Of a stretch of 49,077 nucleotides of DNA, positions 9,311 through 17,333 are shown piece by piece (positions within the stretch are counted from its first letter, which is position 1; every line of letters begins with the position of its first letter). A model generated the notes under the pieces. The model was not told the DNA's origin and did not search any database. It was given only the letters and a program-made list of their open reading frames with translations. This stretch comes from an uncultured Lachnospiraceae bacterium (lineage in GTDB: Bacteria; Bacillota; Clostridia; Lachnospirales; Lachnospiraceae). Location of the stretch: assembly GCA_947570615.1 (NCBI GenBank), contig CANOVJ010000025.1, positions 1-49,077 on the forward strand. The letters are read 5' to 3'. Both the position numbers and the translations under genes were made by a program.

Positions 9311-10518
9311 TCTGTCTGTCCCTCCTGTGAGAGCCTGTACAGATCCAGCCCTACGAGAACGATCAGTCCAAGCTGGGCCATGGCCAGATACGGCAGCGGT
9401 ACGATATGCACCGCGATCAGATAAGGCATGAAGGCAAGCACGGATACCAGCATAAAGCCACAGGCCACGGGAAGCCTTCTCACCCGCATAAGCCCGTAGG
9501 GAATGGCCAGCAGATCCACCAGAAATCCGTACCGCTCATGCATATGGGGCAGAGAGTATACGATGAGGGCTACTGTGAACAGGGCCAGCGTGACCAGAAA
9601 ATTCCCGGTCAGCTCAATCTCCTTCGTATACAGGTAATAGGCCAGGCACCCCAGAAGAATCACCGTCATCCAGGTTCCCGCCCCGGCCACCTCCCCGGCA
9701 TGCCGCAGATCCGGCATGGCCTCCCCCAGAAGGGCATAGATGTTAGGATATTCCAGCGTCCCCCAGGGATACGTGTTCGTCTGGTCAAAGTAGACCCAAA
9801 GCACCTCCTTCAGACCGCGCCCCGCCGCCCAGGCGGGCAGCGCGCCGACCACATAAGCAACCGGTATCCACAGAAAATCCCGCAGTCGCACCGTCCTTTC
9901 CTTCAGCCACATGATCAGAAGAAATGGGAGAAAGAAAACCGCCTGGAGCTTAAAGGCAAAGGAAATCCCCACAAACAGGAGGCAGTAACTGCTATTATTT
10001 TTCAGAAAAAAGTAAAAGGCCAGCAAAAGAAAGGACGTATAGATCATATCGCACTGACACCAGTATGCGCCGTCCAGAATCACAGTGGGCGAGATCAGCA
10101 CAGCGGCCATACCCAGAACCGCCTTCCTCACATTGCCGCTCAGCTCATAGACAATGAGAAACATGGCGGCGCTCCCCAGATAATCGAAGGCCACAGAGAG
10201 CAGCTTCAGCCCGTACAGATCGTTGTCCGTCAGATATGAGACCAGACACATCAGGACCATATAGGGCGTGGAGTAGTTGGAGATCTCATGGCCCAGAGAG
10301 GAAAACCCTCCCCCGCTTCGGATCTGTTCCATCCACCCTTCCAGAAATCCAAAATAATCCGCCGACTCGATGGGCATCAGCTGCCATCTGATCAGAAACG
10401 CAAGCGCCAGGAGGCACAGGATGAACGCAGCATCCACTGCCCGAAACCCCACCCTTCCCATCGGAATCTCCCGGAACATGATCCGGTCCAGAAGCCGCTT
10501 CCTTCTCTCTCCCTCCAT
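9307..10518 (-). CDS. GT-C-type multi-spanning glycosyltransferase
   Basis: A 403-residue integral membrane protein with about ten hydrophobic helices. The first extracytoplasmic loop carries acidic residues after helix 1 (PIESADYFGFLEGWMEQI), as in GT-C enzymes that use lipid-phosphate sugars, and LPHMHERYGF occurs late in the protein, a segment common in such bacterial enzymes. The ATG at 10518 has GAGGAG 10 nt upstream; an in-frame GTG at 10539 has no ribosome site. It is coupled by a 4-nt overlap to the PIG-V-like gene. The exact family is not recognised with certainty. Confidence 0.65.
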   Translation of the reverse strand: MEGERRKRLLDRIMFREIPMGRVGFRAVDAAFILCLLALAFLIRWQLMPIESADYFGFLEGWMEQIRSGGGFSSLGHEISNYSTPYMVLMCLVSYLTDNDLYGLKLLSVAFDYLGSAAMFLIVYELSGNVRKAVLGMAAVLISPTVILDGAYWCQCDMIYTSFLLLAFYFFLKNNSSYCLLFVGISFAFKLQAVFFLPFLLIMWLKERTVRLRDFLWIPVAYVVGALPAWAAGRGLKEVLWVYFDQTNTYPWGTLEYPNIYALLGEAMPDLRHAGEVAGAGTWMTVILLGCLAYYLYTKEIELTGNFLVTLALFTVALIVYSLPHMHERYGFLVDLLAIPYGLMRVRRLPVACGFMLVSVLAFMPYLIAVHIVPLPYLAMAQLGLIVLVGLDLYRLSQEGQTE

Positions 10519-10593
10519 CTGTCCTTTTCTCCTCTCCACTGATAAGTTTAAATTAAATTCAGTTTACCACACCCCCTCACAAAGTTCCACAAA

Positions 10594-10637
10594 AAACAAC
10601 GGATGCCAGGCTTCCGCCGGACATCCTTATGTCAACA
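10594..10637 (-). repeat. Repeated terminator-like element, copy 1
   Basis: A 44-bp element that recurs at 15995-16037 with three differences. Read on the minus strand, GGATG and CATCC arms (10622-10626 and 10601-10605) enclose an inner GGC/GCC stem, followed by GTTGTTTTTT. It therefore looks like an intrinsic terminator for the leftward ABC transporter operon. A second hairpin (10638-10666, GCGGGCAG pairing with CTGCCCGC) adjoins it. Confidence 0.6.
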
Positions 10638-10666
10638 GCGGGCAGTCCTGCCTGTGAACTGCCCGC
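10638..10666. terminator. Second hairpin after the ABC transporter operon
   Basis: Perfect 8-bp arms GCGGGCAG and CTGCCCGC with a 13-nt loop, 22 nt after the permease stop. It lacks its own T-run and probably acts together with the adjoining repeated terminator. Confidence 0.45.
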
Positions 10667-10687
10667 ATGCTCCTGTCAGGAGATATT

Positions 10688-12979
10688 TTATTTGCCGGAT
10701 CTCCAGGCCGTATCCTTTGCTACGAAGTCAGGGACTTCTCCCTGGGCAAACCCGTACACCGCGCTGGTTCCAAAGCGTCTGGTCAGATCGCTCTCCGCCC
10801 TGAAATACACATAGACCCTGTATTCCCCATCCAGCTTCTTCCCTCTGTCCCAGTCCCAGTTGTCCACAAAGTCCTCGGGATAAGAGCAGGATGCAATCTG
10901 CTGAATCTCCTCGGGCCGGGAATACTCCGCATAGCTGCGCGTGTCAATATCCTCCCCGTCGTCCATCAGCATCCCGGCCGCCTGTTCCTCCACCGAAAGA
11001 TCGGCGCTTTGCTGCCGTTTTTCTATCAGCTCTCTGGCGGCCTGCGAATTCCTGTTCATCACCTGAATGTAAGAAATATCCTCCGGATCGAACTGATATT
11101 CCATATAGTAGCCCTTTTCTTTCAGAAAGTCCATGCACTTTTCGTTGAAGGAATAGATGTTCACATCCACATACCAGCTTCTGGTGGCCCTTTCATAACC
11201 TCTGTAGCTTTCTGACTGCGGCAAATCCTGGGAGAGCTGAAGACGCAGCACCCCTTCCGGGATGTTATCCCGGATCCTGCTGAAGCTGGCCGCTTCCAGA
11301 TCCTCCCGGTAGATCGCAAGAAGTCTCTCCGCGTCCTCACGGCTCATATCCTCATTGTATACCATATTTCCATAAGAGGCCCTGACCTGATACTCTCCGC
11401 TCTCGAGCAGTGCCTGCAGTTGAGTGGAGGCTCCGGGCATATACCCCTCTTTAAACTCCCCGCTGCCCATGACCCTGTCAAGGAACGCCACCGTTTCCTC
11501 ATCATTTACATTCACCAGAAGCTTTCGGCAGACCTGCTTTCCGTTTTTGAGCCGGTAGAGGACCTTTGCCGTGGACCAGCTTCCCCATTTTTCCTCATCG
11601 TAGTCCTTAAAGTAATTCTCAGCCACCTGCTCATACCCGTCGATGGAGTGCCTGGCCAGATCGCACAGTGTCTCCACATCGCGCAGATACATGTACCGGT
11701 CGGCATATTCCATGGCGGAAACAGAACGGCCCTCCTGGTCAAAACAGGTGTCGCCTCTGTTTTCCTCGTAATTATCCGGAACAAAGGCCGCGCTCTCCAC
11801 CTGCTCCGGCGCAGGCACCCAGGAGTCGAACCCCGTCAGATCATAACGGAACGCCGCGAAGATCAGGGCGCAGAGCGCGCCGCTTACCAGCATCTCCCGC
11901 TTTCTGTGAACCGCTCCCTTAATGTCAAATTCATAGATCACCTGGATCAGGCCGCTTCCCAGCACCACCACCAGCAAAATGGCGAAGATCATGTATCCCA
12001 TCCCCTTATCAGGATCCATCTTCGGCTGATAGTTCACCGCCTGCGCCATCAGGATTCCCGCGATCAGGGAAGCCGGGACCGTCAGAAGGATCTTGATCGC
12101 CGGACGGGTGACTGCGAAGGTCATGGAGCTTCCCGCCGCCTCCGCCGGACGCTTTAAATAGCAGAAAAAGGCAAGGGCTCCCACTCCCAGGGCAAAAGCC
12201 GCAAGGCCCGCCAGATGACCTGGCGCAAGGGTATTTTCATAGTGGAATCCCTCCGCCAGCTTCATGTACATACTGAACGGGGACAGAAGCGGCGCCTCGG
12301 AGGCCCTGTAGCCGGTATAAAAATCCAGGAAAAAAGAGCTGTATCCCATACGGAGCGATCTCACCGCGTATTCATACAGAAACAAAACCGCCAGTCCAAA
12401 GCAGGTGATAATTACATTTCCCGTGAGCATCACCGCCAGAATCGCTGTGTGGTAGACGCCCAGATAGAAAAGCAGACGCACCGCGCAGGCGGCCAGCGCG
12501 CTCAGGATCACCGTCTTATCCAGCGCCCCGTTCCCGGCGGCGATCAGCGCCTCGATCATAAGCCCAAGCAGAGCCGGAACAAGCCAGATGAGAATGCCAT
12601 TCAACCAGATAATAAAGAAACGCTTTTTTCTTTTTACCGGCATCCCCATATAAAAATCCACCTTTTTCCTGCTGTAGAGCCAGGAAAAGCCCTGCAGGGC
12701 GCTGACAATGGCAAGCAGCGCCGTGGTCAGCATCTTCAGAGTGGAGAAGCCAAGCTCTCTGCTCATGGCCCCCACCAGCCGGGCGTGAATGATGGCCCGG
12801 GCAGCCTCCTGCCCGTAGGAATCCGCCCAGGAGTTCGCGCCGTTTCGGATCTGGCTCACCGTCATTGCCGCCAGCACCGGAAACGCCAGCATGAGAATCA
12901 GCGCCGAGAGCACCCATACCCAGAGCCGTCTTTTGTTGTTTTCCTTCAGATTAACCAAGAATGAGCTTTTTGACGTCAT
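10688..12979 (-). CDS. ABC transporter permease with a large extracytoplasmic domain
   Basis: Membrane component of the ABC transporter encoded with the upstream ATPase. The 763-residue protein has about ten hydrophobic segments in its first 380 residues, including SALQGFSWLYSRKKVDFYMG, a region common in Firmicute ABC-2 type permeases. A soluble C-terminal part of about 370 residues is rich in charged residues (resembling DUF6449 as I recall it). It overlaps the ATPase gene by 29 nt, indicating coupling. The YtrA-type regulator suggests a role in response to envelope stress or antibiotics; the substrate is unknown. Confidence 0.8.
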   Translation of the reverse strand: MTSKSSFLVNLKENNKRRLWVWVLSALILMLAFPVLAAMTVSQIRNGANSWADSYGQEAARAIIHARLVGAMSRELGFSTLKMLTTALLAIVSALQGFSWLYSRKKVDFYMGMPVKRKKRFFIIWLNGILIWLVPALLGLMIEALIAAGNGALDKTVILSALAACAVRLLFYLGVYHTAILAVMLTGNVIITCFGLAVLFLYEYAVRSLRMGYSSFFLDFYTGYRASEAPLLSPFSMYMKLAEGFHYENTLAPGHLAGLAAFALGVGALAFFCYLKRPAEAAGSSMTFAVTRPAIKILLTVPASLIAGILMAQAVNYQPKMDPDKGMGYMIFAILLVVVLGSGLIQVIYEFDIKGAVHRKREMLVSGALCALIFAAFRYDLTGFDSWVPAPEQVESAAFVPDNYEENRGDTCFDQEGRSVSAMEYADRYMYLRDVETLCDLARHSIDGYEQVAENYFKDYDEEKWGSWSTAKVLYRLKNGKQVCRKLLVNVNDEETVAFLDRVMGSGEFKEGYMPGASTQLQALLESGEYQVRASYGNMVYNEDMSREDAERLLAIYREDLEAASFSRIRDNIPEGVLRLQLSQDLPQSESYRGYERATRSWYVDVNIYSFNEKCMDFLKEKGYYMEYQFDPEDISYIQVMNRNSQAARELIEKRQQSADLSVEEQAAGMLMDDGEDIDTRSYAEYSRPEEIQQIASCSYPEDFVDNWDWDRGKKLDGEYRVYVYFRAESDLTRRFGTSAVYGFAQGEVPDFVAKDTAWRSGK

Positions 12980-13856
12980 ACCCCACTACCTCCGTTTCAC
13001 TGATAAATATCTCCTCAAGGGAAAGAGGCAGCGCCTCAAAAAAGATGGTGTTCACCGTGGCAAAAATGGCCAGAATCTCCGCCTTGCTCCCCCTCACCGT
13101 CAGTACGTTTAAGGACCCTCTCTTTTCATTCTTCATGATATCCAGGGCGCTGATGGCTTTGGATTCATCCTCCGCGGTCTTAAACACACACTGCACCTTC
13201 TGGATATTGCACTTCATGTCCTCCAGATCCCTGGAGAGCAGAACCCCGCCCTTGTGAAGAAGTCCCACATGGTCGCAGATATCCTCCAGCTCCCGCAGAT
13301 TGTGGGAGGCGATCACCGGCGTCATTCCCCTGCGCTCGATCTCGCTGGCAAAGATACTCTTGATCCCCTGGCGCATTACCGGGTCCAGGCCGTCGAAGGT
13401 CTCGTCGCAGAGAAGATACCTGGCTCCGCTGCACACCCCGCAGATCAGGGCAAGCTGTTTTTTCATTCCCTTGGAGTAGGTGTTCACCTTTCTCTTTTTG
13501 TCCAGTCCGAAGTTCATCAGATAGTTATAAAAATCCGTCACCGCGAACTCGGGATAAACGCCGGTTAAATATTTCTGCATGTCCACCGCGTTACAGTTGG
13601 CGAAAAAATAAGGCTCGTCGGCAATGAAATACAGATTCCTTTTGGCCTTCATGTTGTCAAATACCGGCATGTTGTCCACGGTGATTTCCCCGCTTTCCGG
13701 CCGCAGAACCCCCGCTATCATCCGAAGCACCGTGCTCTTGCCCGCTCCGTTGGTACCGATCAGTCCAAACACCGTATTTTCTCTGATGGTCACGCTCACA
13801 TCGTCCACGGCCTTCACTCCGTCGTAAGACCTGGTCACATTTTTCATCTCAATCAT
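12951..13856 (-). CDS. ABC transporter ATP-binding protein (YtrB-like)
   Basis: Hydrolyses ATP to drive the adjacent permease. The 301-residue protein shows Walker A GTNGAGKST (about residue 35), the signature YSKGMKKQLAL, Walker B YLLCDETFDGLDP and the H-loop ASHNLRELED. Length and the short C-terminal extension fit the exporter-type ATPases found with GntR/YtrA regulators. It overlaps the regulator gene by 8 nt and the permease by 29 nt, so the three form one operon. AGAGG lies just before the ATG. Confidence 0.93.
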   Translation of the reverse strand: MIEMKNVTRSYDGVKAVDDVSVTIRENTVFGLIGTNGAGKSTVLRMIAGVLRPESGEITVDNMPVFDNMKAKRNLYFIADEPYFFANCNAVDMQKYLTGVYPEFAVTDFYNYLMNFGLDKKRKVNTYSKGMKKQLALICGVCSGARYLLCDETFDGLDPVMRQGIKSIFASEIERRGMTPVIASHNLRELEDICDHVGLLHKGGVLLSRDLEDMKCNIQKVQCVFKTAEDESKAISALDIMKNEKRGSLNVLTVRGSKAEILAIFATVNTIFFEALPLSLEEIFISETEVVGYDVKKLILG

Positions 13857-14214
13857 CAGCCTCTCCCCCTCTTATACTCGCAATAATCTCCTCCTGCGTA
13901 ATCCCCGCCTCCCGGGCCGTCTTACAGAGGCTTTTCAGTCCGGCAAAGATTTCTTCCTTATATCGCAGGAAAAGCTCCTGATCTCCCGCCACAAAGTTCC
14001 CCTTCCCCTTCACCGTGTAGATATAGCCCTGCCGCTCCAGCTCCGAGTAGGCGCGCTGGATGGTGTTGGGATTGATGGACAGATCCACCGCCAGATTGCG
14101 CACGGAGGGGATCTTTTCGTCCGGGCCTAAAACGCCGCGCAGGATCAGCAGCTTGAAGCGCTCCGTCACCTGTTCATAGATGGGCCTGGTGTCTCGATAA
14201 TCTATGAAAATCAT
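13849..14214 (-). CDS. GntR-family transcriptional regulator, YtrA subfamily
   Basis: A 121-residue regulator with an N-terminal winged helix (PIYEQVTERFKLLILRG, then LSINPNTIQRAYSELERQG as the recognition region) and only a short helical tail, which defines the YtrA subgroup. Such proteins usually repress their own operon, which encodes ABC transporters. The ATG at 14214 has AAGGAG 8 nt upstream; the GTG at 14220 lies too close to the site. A 21-bp dyad in the upstream region (14256-14276) is the likely binding site. It overlaps the ATPase gene by 8 nt. Confidence 0.93.
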   Translation of the reverse strand: MIFIDYRDTRPIYEQVTERFKLLILRGVLGPDEKIPSVRNLAVDLSINPNTIQRAYSELERQGYIYTVKGKGNFVAGDQELFLRYKEEIFAGLKSLCKTAREAGITQEEIIASIRGGEADD

Positions 14215-14255
14215 ACACACGGCTCCTTTCCGCCAGTTATCATGGCTTTTCCAAG

Positions 14256-14276
14256 TGTACTAATATTATTAATACA
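14256..14276. promoter_or_regulatory. Candidate operator of the YtrA-type regulator
   Basis: Dyad TGTACTAAT, 3-nt spacer, ATTAATACA, with 8 of 9 positions symmetrical. It lies about 40 nt upstream of the regulator start, in an AT-rich promoter region. GntR/YtrA proteins bind such dyads over their own promoters. Binding by this protein is inferred. Confidence 0.55.
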
Positions 14277-14355
14277 GTTATAATACTATAAGATATCGGG
14301 AGCGTCAATGCGGTGACAGGGAGATTAATAAAATCTTAGGAAGGGTATATTATCA

Positions 14356-14384
14356 TTGAAAATATTGTCTGCACACGGTAAGAT
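14356..14384 (+). promoter_or_regulatory. Candidate promoter of the sulfite/nitrite reductase gene
   Basis: TTGAAA (14356-14361), a 17-nt spacer and TAAGAT (14379-14384), 33 nt before the ATG. The ribosome site AAGGAG is at 14401-14406. Confidence 0.45.
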
Positions 14385-14417
14385 AAAGGAAACATCTGTA
14401 AAGGAGAAAAGAATTCT

Positions 14418-15995
14418 ATGCCGAAGGATTATCTGACTGAATTTTTACCGGATCTCGCACAGTTTCGGGACAAAACCATGAAGTTCCGGGACGGGGAGAT
14501 CACCGTCCCGGAGTATAAGGGCTTTTCAGGCGGTTTTGGGAGCTATGCCCAGAGGGGCGGCAAAAAGCACATGCTGCGGCTACGCATGGCCGGAGGAAGA
14601 CTTACGAAAGAGCGGCTGAAATTCATCGTGGAGAGCTGCGAAAAGTACGGGATCGGAAGGCTGAAAATAACCACCTGCCAGTCCATCCAGCTTCACGACC
14701 TGGAGGCGGAGCAGCTCTGTGAGCTCATTGAAAAGGCCTGGATGGCCGGCATGATCTCCCGGGGCGGCGGCGGGGATTTTCCCCGGAACGTGATGGCCTC
14801 TCCCCTCTCCGGCGTACAGAGGGAAGAATATTTCGATGTGATGCCCTTTGCCGTGGCTGCGGGGGAATATCTCATGAGCTTTATCAAAGCAGTGAAATTC
14901 CCCAGAAAGCTGAAGGTGTGCTTCTCCGCCTCCCCGCAGAACGAGACCCACGCCACCTTCCGCGACCTGGGCTTTGTGGCCCGTCCCGACCATACCTTCG
15001 ACGTCTACGCCGCAGGAGGCCTTGGCATTAAGCCCAGCCTGGGCGTCTGCGTGGCCCAGGGCGCAGCGCCGGAAAAGATCCTCTACTATATCAAAGCCAT
15101 GGTGGACACCTTTGTGGCCCATGGCAATTATGAGAACCGCTCCAAAGCCAGAACCCGCTTTATGGTGGAGGCGCTGGGGGAGGAGGGCTTTAAGAAGGCC
15201 TACGAAGAAAAGCTGGCGGCCGTGTTCGCTGCGCCGGGAAATAACCTGGAGCTCTCACAATACCAGGATTCGCCTGAATATCAAAAGCTCGTCCGTCCCG
15301 TGACGAAGCAGGGCAGTGGACAGGCCCCCTCCCACAGGCGCATCATTTCCCAGAAGCAGGAAGGACTCTACGCCGTATTTTACCAGCCCCTGGGCGGCGC
15401 GCTCACCCCTTCAAAAGCGGCGCAGCTAAATGAGCTGATCGCGCCCATGGAGGATGTGGAGATCCGTCTTACCCCGGGTGAAGGGCTCTACGTGATCAAC
15501 TGCAACGCGCAGGAGGCGGAAAAGGTGCTCAGAGCAACGGACGACGGCGCGAATACTCTCTTTGAGACCTCCGTGGCATGTATCGGCGCATCCGTCTGCC
15601 AGGTTGGGATCGGCGACTCCCAGGCTCTCCTTGACGCCTGCATTCAGAGAGTCCGCAGGGAGAACTTCGCGGACGGCATCCTGCCCAGGATCCACATCTC
15701 CGGCTGTCCCTCCTCCTGTGGAACCCATCAGGTGGGAAGCATCGGCCTGCGCGGCGGCATCCGTCAGACTCCGGACGGGCCCAGGCCCGCTTTCGCCATC
15801 TTTGAGGGCGGATGCCCGATTCAGGGGAAGGAGGTTCTGGCAGATATGGGCAAGGCCATTCTGGCGGAGGAGATTCCCGAGTTTCTGGCAGAGCTGGGAA
15901 AGATGGTGGAACGCTCCGGGGCGAAGGGATATGAGGAATGGGCAGCCGAACATCACGGGGAGCTGGAAGAGTTGATTGGGAGGTATACGGGATAA
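14418..15995 (+). CDS. Siroheme/[4Fe-4S] sulfite or nitrite reductase
   Basis: Hemoprotein of the nitrite/sulfite reductase family, which performs six-electron reduction to ammonia or sulfide in the cytosol. The 525-residue protein has the cofactor motif in two parts: Cys388 and Cys394 (CIGASVC), and Cys430 and Cys434 (SGCPSSCGTHQ). The substrate-side basic segments are RLRMAGGRLTKE and KITTCQSIQLHD, and PQNETHATFRDLGF sits in the middle. The length fits single-gene ferredoxin-dependent enzymes. There is no neighbouring flavoprotein or assimilation gene, so sulfite or nitrite specificity cannot be decided. It is divergent from the YtrA operon and has its own promoter. Confidence 0.88.
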   Translation: MPKDYLTEFLPDLAQFRDKTMKFRDGEITVPEYKGFSGGFGSYAQRGGKKHMLRLRMAGGRLTKERLKFIVESCEKYGIGRLKITTCQSIQLHDLEAEQLCELIEKAWMAGMISRGGGGDFPRNVMASPLSGVQREEYFDVMPFAVAAGEYLMSFIKAVKFPRKLKVCFSASPQNETHATFRDLGFVARPDHTFDVYAAGGLGIKPSLGVCVAQGAAPEKILYYIKAMVDTFVAHGNYENRSKARTRFMVEALGEEGFKKAYEEKLAAVFAAPGNNLELSQYQDSPEYQKLVRPVTKQGSGQAPSHRRIISQKQEGLYAVFYQPLGGALTPSKAAQLNELIAPMEDVEIRLTPGEGLYVINCNAQEAEKVLRATDDGANTLFETSVACIGASVCQVGIGDSQALLDACIQRVRRENFADGILPRIHISGCPSSCGTHQVGSIGLRGGIRQTPDGPRPAFAIFEGGCPIQGKEVLADMGKAILAEEIPEFLAELGKMVERSGAKGYEEWAAEHHGELEELIGRYTG

Positions 15996-16037
15996 AACAA
16001 CGGATGCCTGGCTCCGCCGGACATCCTTATGTTAACA
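15995..16037 (-). repeat. Repeated terminator-like element, copy 2
   Basis: Nearly identical to 10594-10637 (two substitutions and one deletion). The GGATG/CATCC arms are at 16002-16006 and 16022-16026. On the minus strand the hairpin is followed by GTTGTTTTAT, so it can back up the terminator of the long leftward glycan operon. It starts at the last base of the reductase stop codon. A further AAGGAC/GTCCTT hairpin (16038-16059) follows, in the place of the second hairpin in copy 1. Confidence 0.6.
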
Positions 16038-16055
16038 AAGGACAGCGCGAACCGT

Positions 16056-16101
16056 CCTTATATTAAACGGCCCTCCTTCGGATTTTATCCGATGGGAGGG
16101 C
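16056..16101 (-). terminator. Terminator of the leftward pel/glycan operon
   Basis: Minus strand arms GCCCTCC (16095-16101) and GGAGGGC (16070-16076) enclose an inner CGGAT/ATCCG stem with a 3-nt loop, followed by CGTTTAATAT. The stem overlaps the last codons of the GT4 gene. The strong stem and its location at the end of the operon support termination, despite a short T-run. Confidence 0.6.
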
Positions 16102-17266
16102 GTCTTTGCGTCGTCTCCTCAAATATCCTCTCCCACTGGTCGAGAATCCCCTCCGGTTCAAAGCGTTTCACCGACTCCGCGGCCCTCTCCCCCATTCTTC
16201 TTCGCAGCGCTCCGTCCTTCATGAGCAGCTCCATTTTTTCTGCAAACCCGGCCACATCCCCCGGCTCCACAAGAAAACCGTCCCCGCCGTCGGTGATGAT
16301 TTCCCGGGGACCGGCTTTACAGGCATAGCTCACTACGGGACAGGCGAAGTGCATGGCTTCTATGAGGACCATCCCGAATCCCTCGTCCCTGGAGGAGAGC
16401 GCAAAAAATGCCGCCTCCCGGTAGCAGGCCTTCATGTGGGAGACTGTACCGGCCAGCCTCACCCCCGTAAGCCCTGCGTCGCGGATTCTGCGTTCCAGAG
16501 CCCTTCGCTGTTCTCCCTCTCCCACGATCACCAGCTCCCACCGGGGATATTTTTTCTCCAACAGCTCCCAGCTCTCAAGAAGCAGATCGAATCCCTTCTC
16601 CGGGGTCAGCCGTCCCGCCGCCAGGACGATTTCTCTCCCGCTCCGCTCCTCATCCTCACGCGCCAGGACCAGCCGGGCGCCCCGTCTCTCCTCCCCCTCC
16701 TCTTCCTCCTTCCCGGCAAAGGGATCCGGATTATAGATCTGATCAGCCCTGCATTTCAGACGCCCGCTTTTCTCATAATATCCTTTATCCTCCCTGGTCA
16801 GCACCACCAGACGATCCGAAAATCTGCATGTCAGTTCTCTTGCGATCCTTCTTAAAAGCCGGTTTGTGCGAAAATGGTAATAATAGTTGAAATGCTCCCA
16901 GGAGATCCAGCGCATCTGCGGAATCCGTCTCCTGAGCAGGAGTCTCCTGAGCAGAAAAGAGTACAGTCCCAGAATAATGTCCACATCCACCAGAAACACC
17001 GGCCTCTCTCTGCTGAGAATCCGCTCCAGGGCACGGATATTCCCGATCACCCCCCGTCCCGGATTCTCCTTCTCGATCCAGTACACCTTTATCGCCCCGT
17101 CCAGCGAAAAAAAGGATTCCCCCTTTCCCCACAGACTCATAATGGAGACAGGAAATCCTCTTCCGGCCAGCCCGTTGGCCAGAACGCAAAGAACCCTCTC
17201 CGTTCCGCCGCCGTGACTCATATTTCCGATAAAAAAAACAATACCGTCTTTTCCTTCCCTTTTCAA
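16085..17266 (-). CDS. Glycosyltransferase family 4
   Basis: Retaining GT-B glycosyltransferase of about 393 residues and the last gene of the long leftward operon. The N-terminal domain opens with IVFFIGNMSHGGGTERV, the glycine-rich loop of GT4 enzymes. The C-terminal nucleotide-sugar domain has VLAAGRLTPEKGFDLLLESW and the EX7E motif in SSRDEGFGMVLIEAMHFACP. No ATG fits: the chosen TTG at 17266 has AGGGAG 4 nt upstream and gives the expected N-terminus, and a GTG at 17281 is the alternative. Longer versions run into the reading frame of the preceding DUF4832 gene. The sugar is unknown. Confidence 0.87.
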   Translation of the reverse strand: MKREGKDGIVFFIGNMSHGGGTERVLCVLANGLAGRGFPVSIMSLWGKGESFFSLDGAIKVYWIEKENPGRGVIGNIRALERILSRERPVFLVDVDIILGLYSFLLRRLLLRRRIPQMRWISWEHFNYYYHFRTNRLLRRIARELTCRFSDRLVVLTREDKGYYEKSGRLKCRADQIYNPDPFAGKEEEEGEERRGARLVLAREDEERSGREIVLAAGRLTPEKGFDLLLESWELLEKKYPRWELVIVGEGEQRRALERRIRDAGLTGVRLAGTVSHMKACYREAAFFALSSRDEGFGMVLIEAMHFACPVVSYACKAGPREIITDGGDGFLVEPGDVAGFAEKMELLMKDGALRRRMGERAAESVKRFEPEGILDQWERIFEETTQRRPPIG

Positions 17267-17333
17267 ACCGCTCCCTTCCACAGGCAATCTGCCGGCTGCC
17301 CGCCAGGCAGACAGCCAAAGCCCATACCTGCGT

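Noticed and set aside
9406-10239. Plus-strand frame of 277 codons
   Set aside because: Antisense shadow of the GT-C membrane protein, with low-complexity His/Gln/Pro composition.
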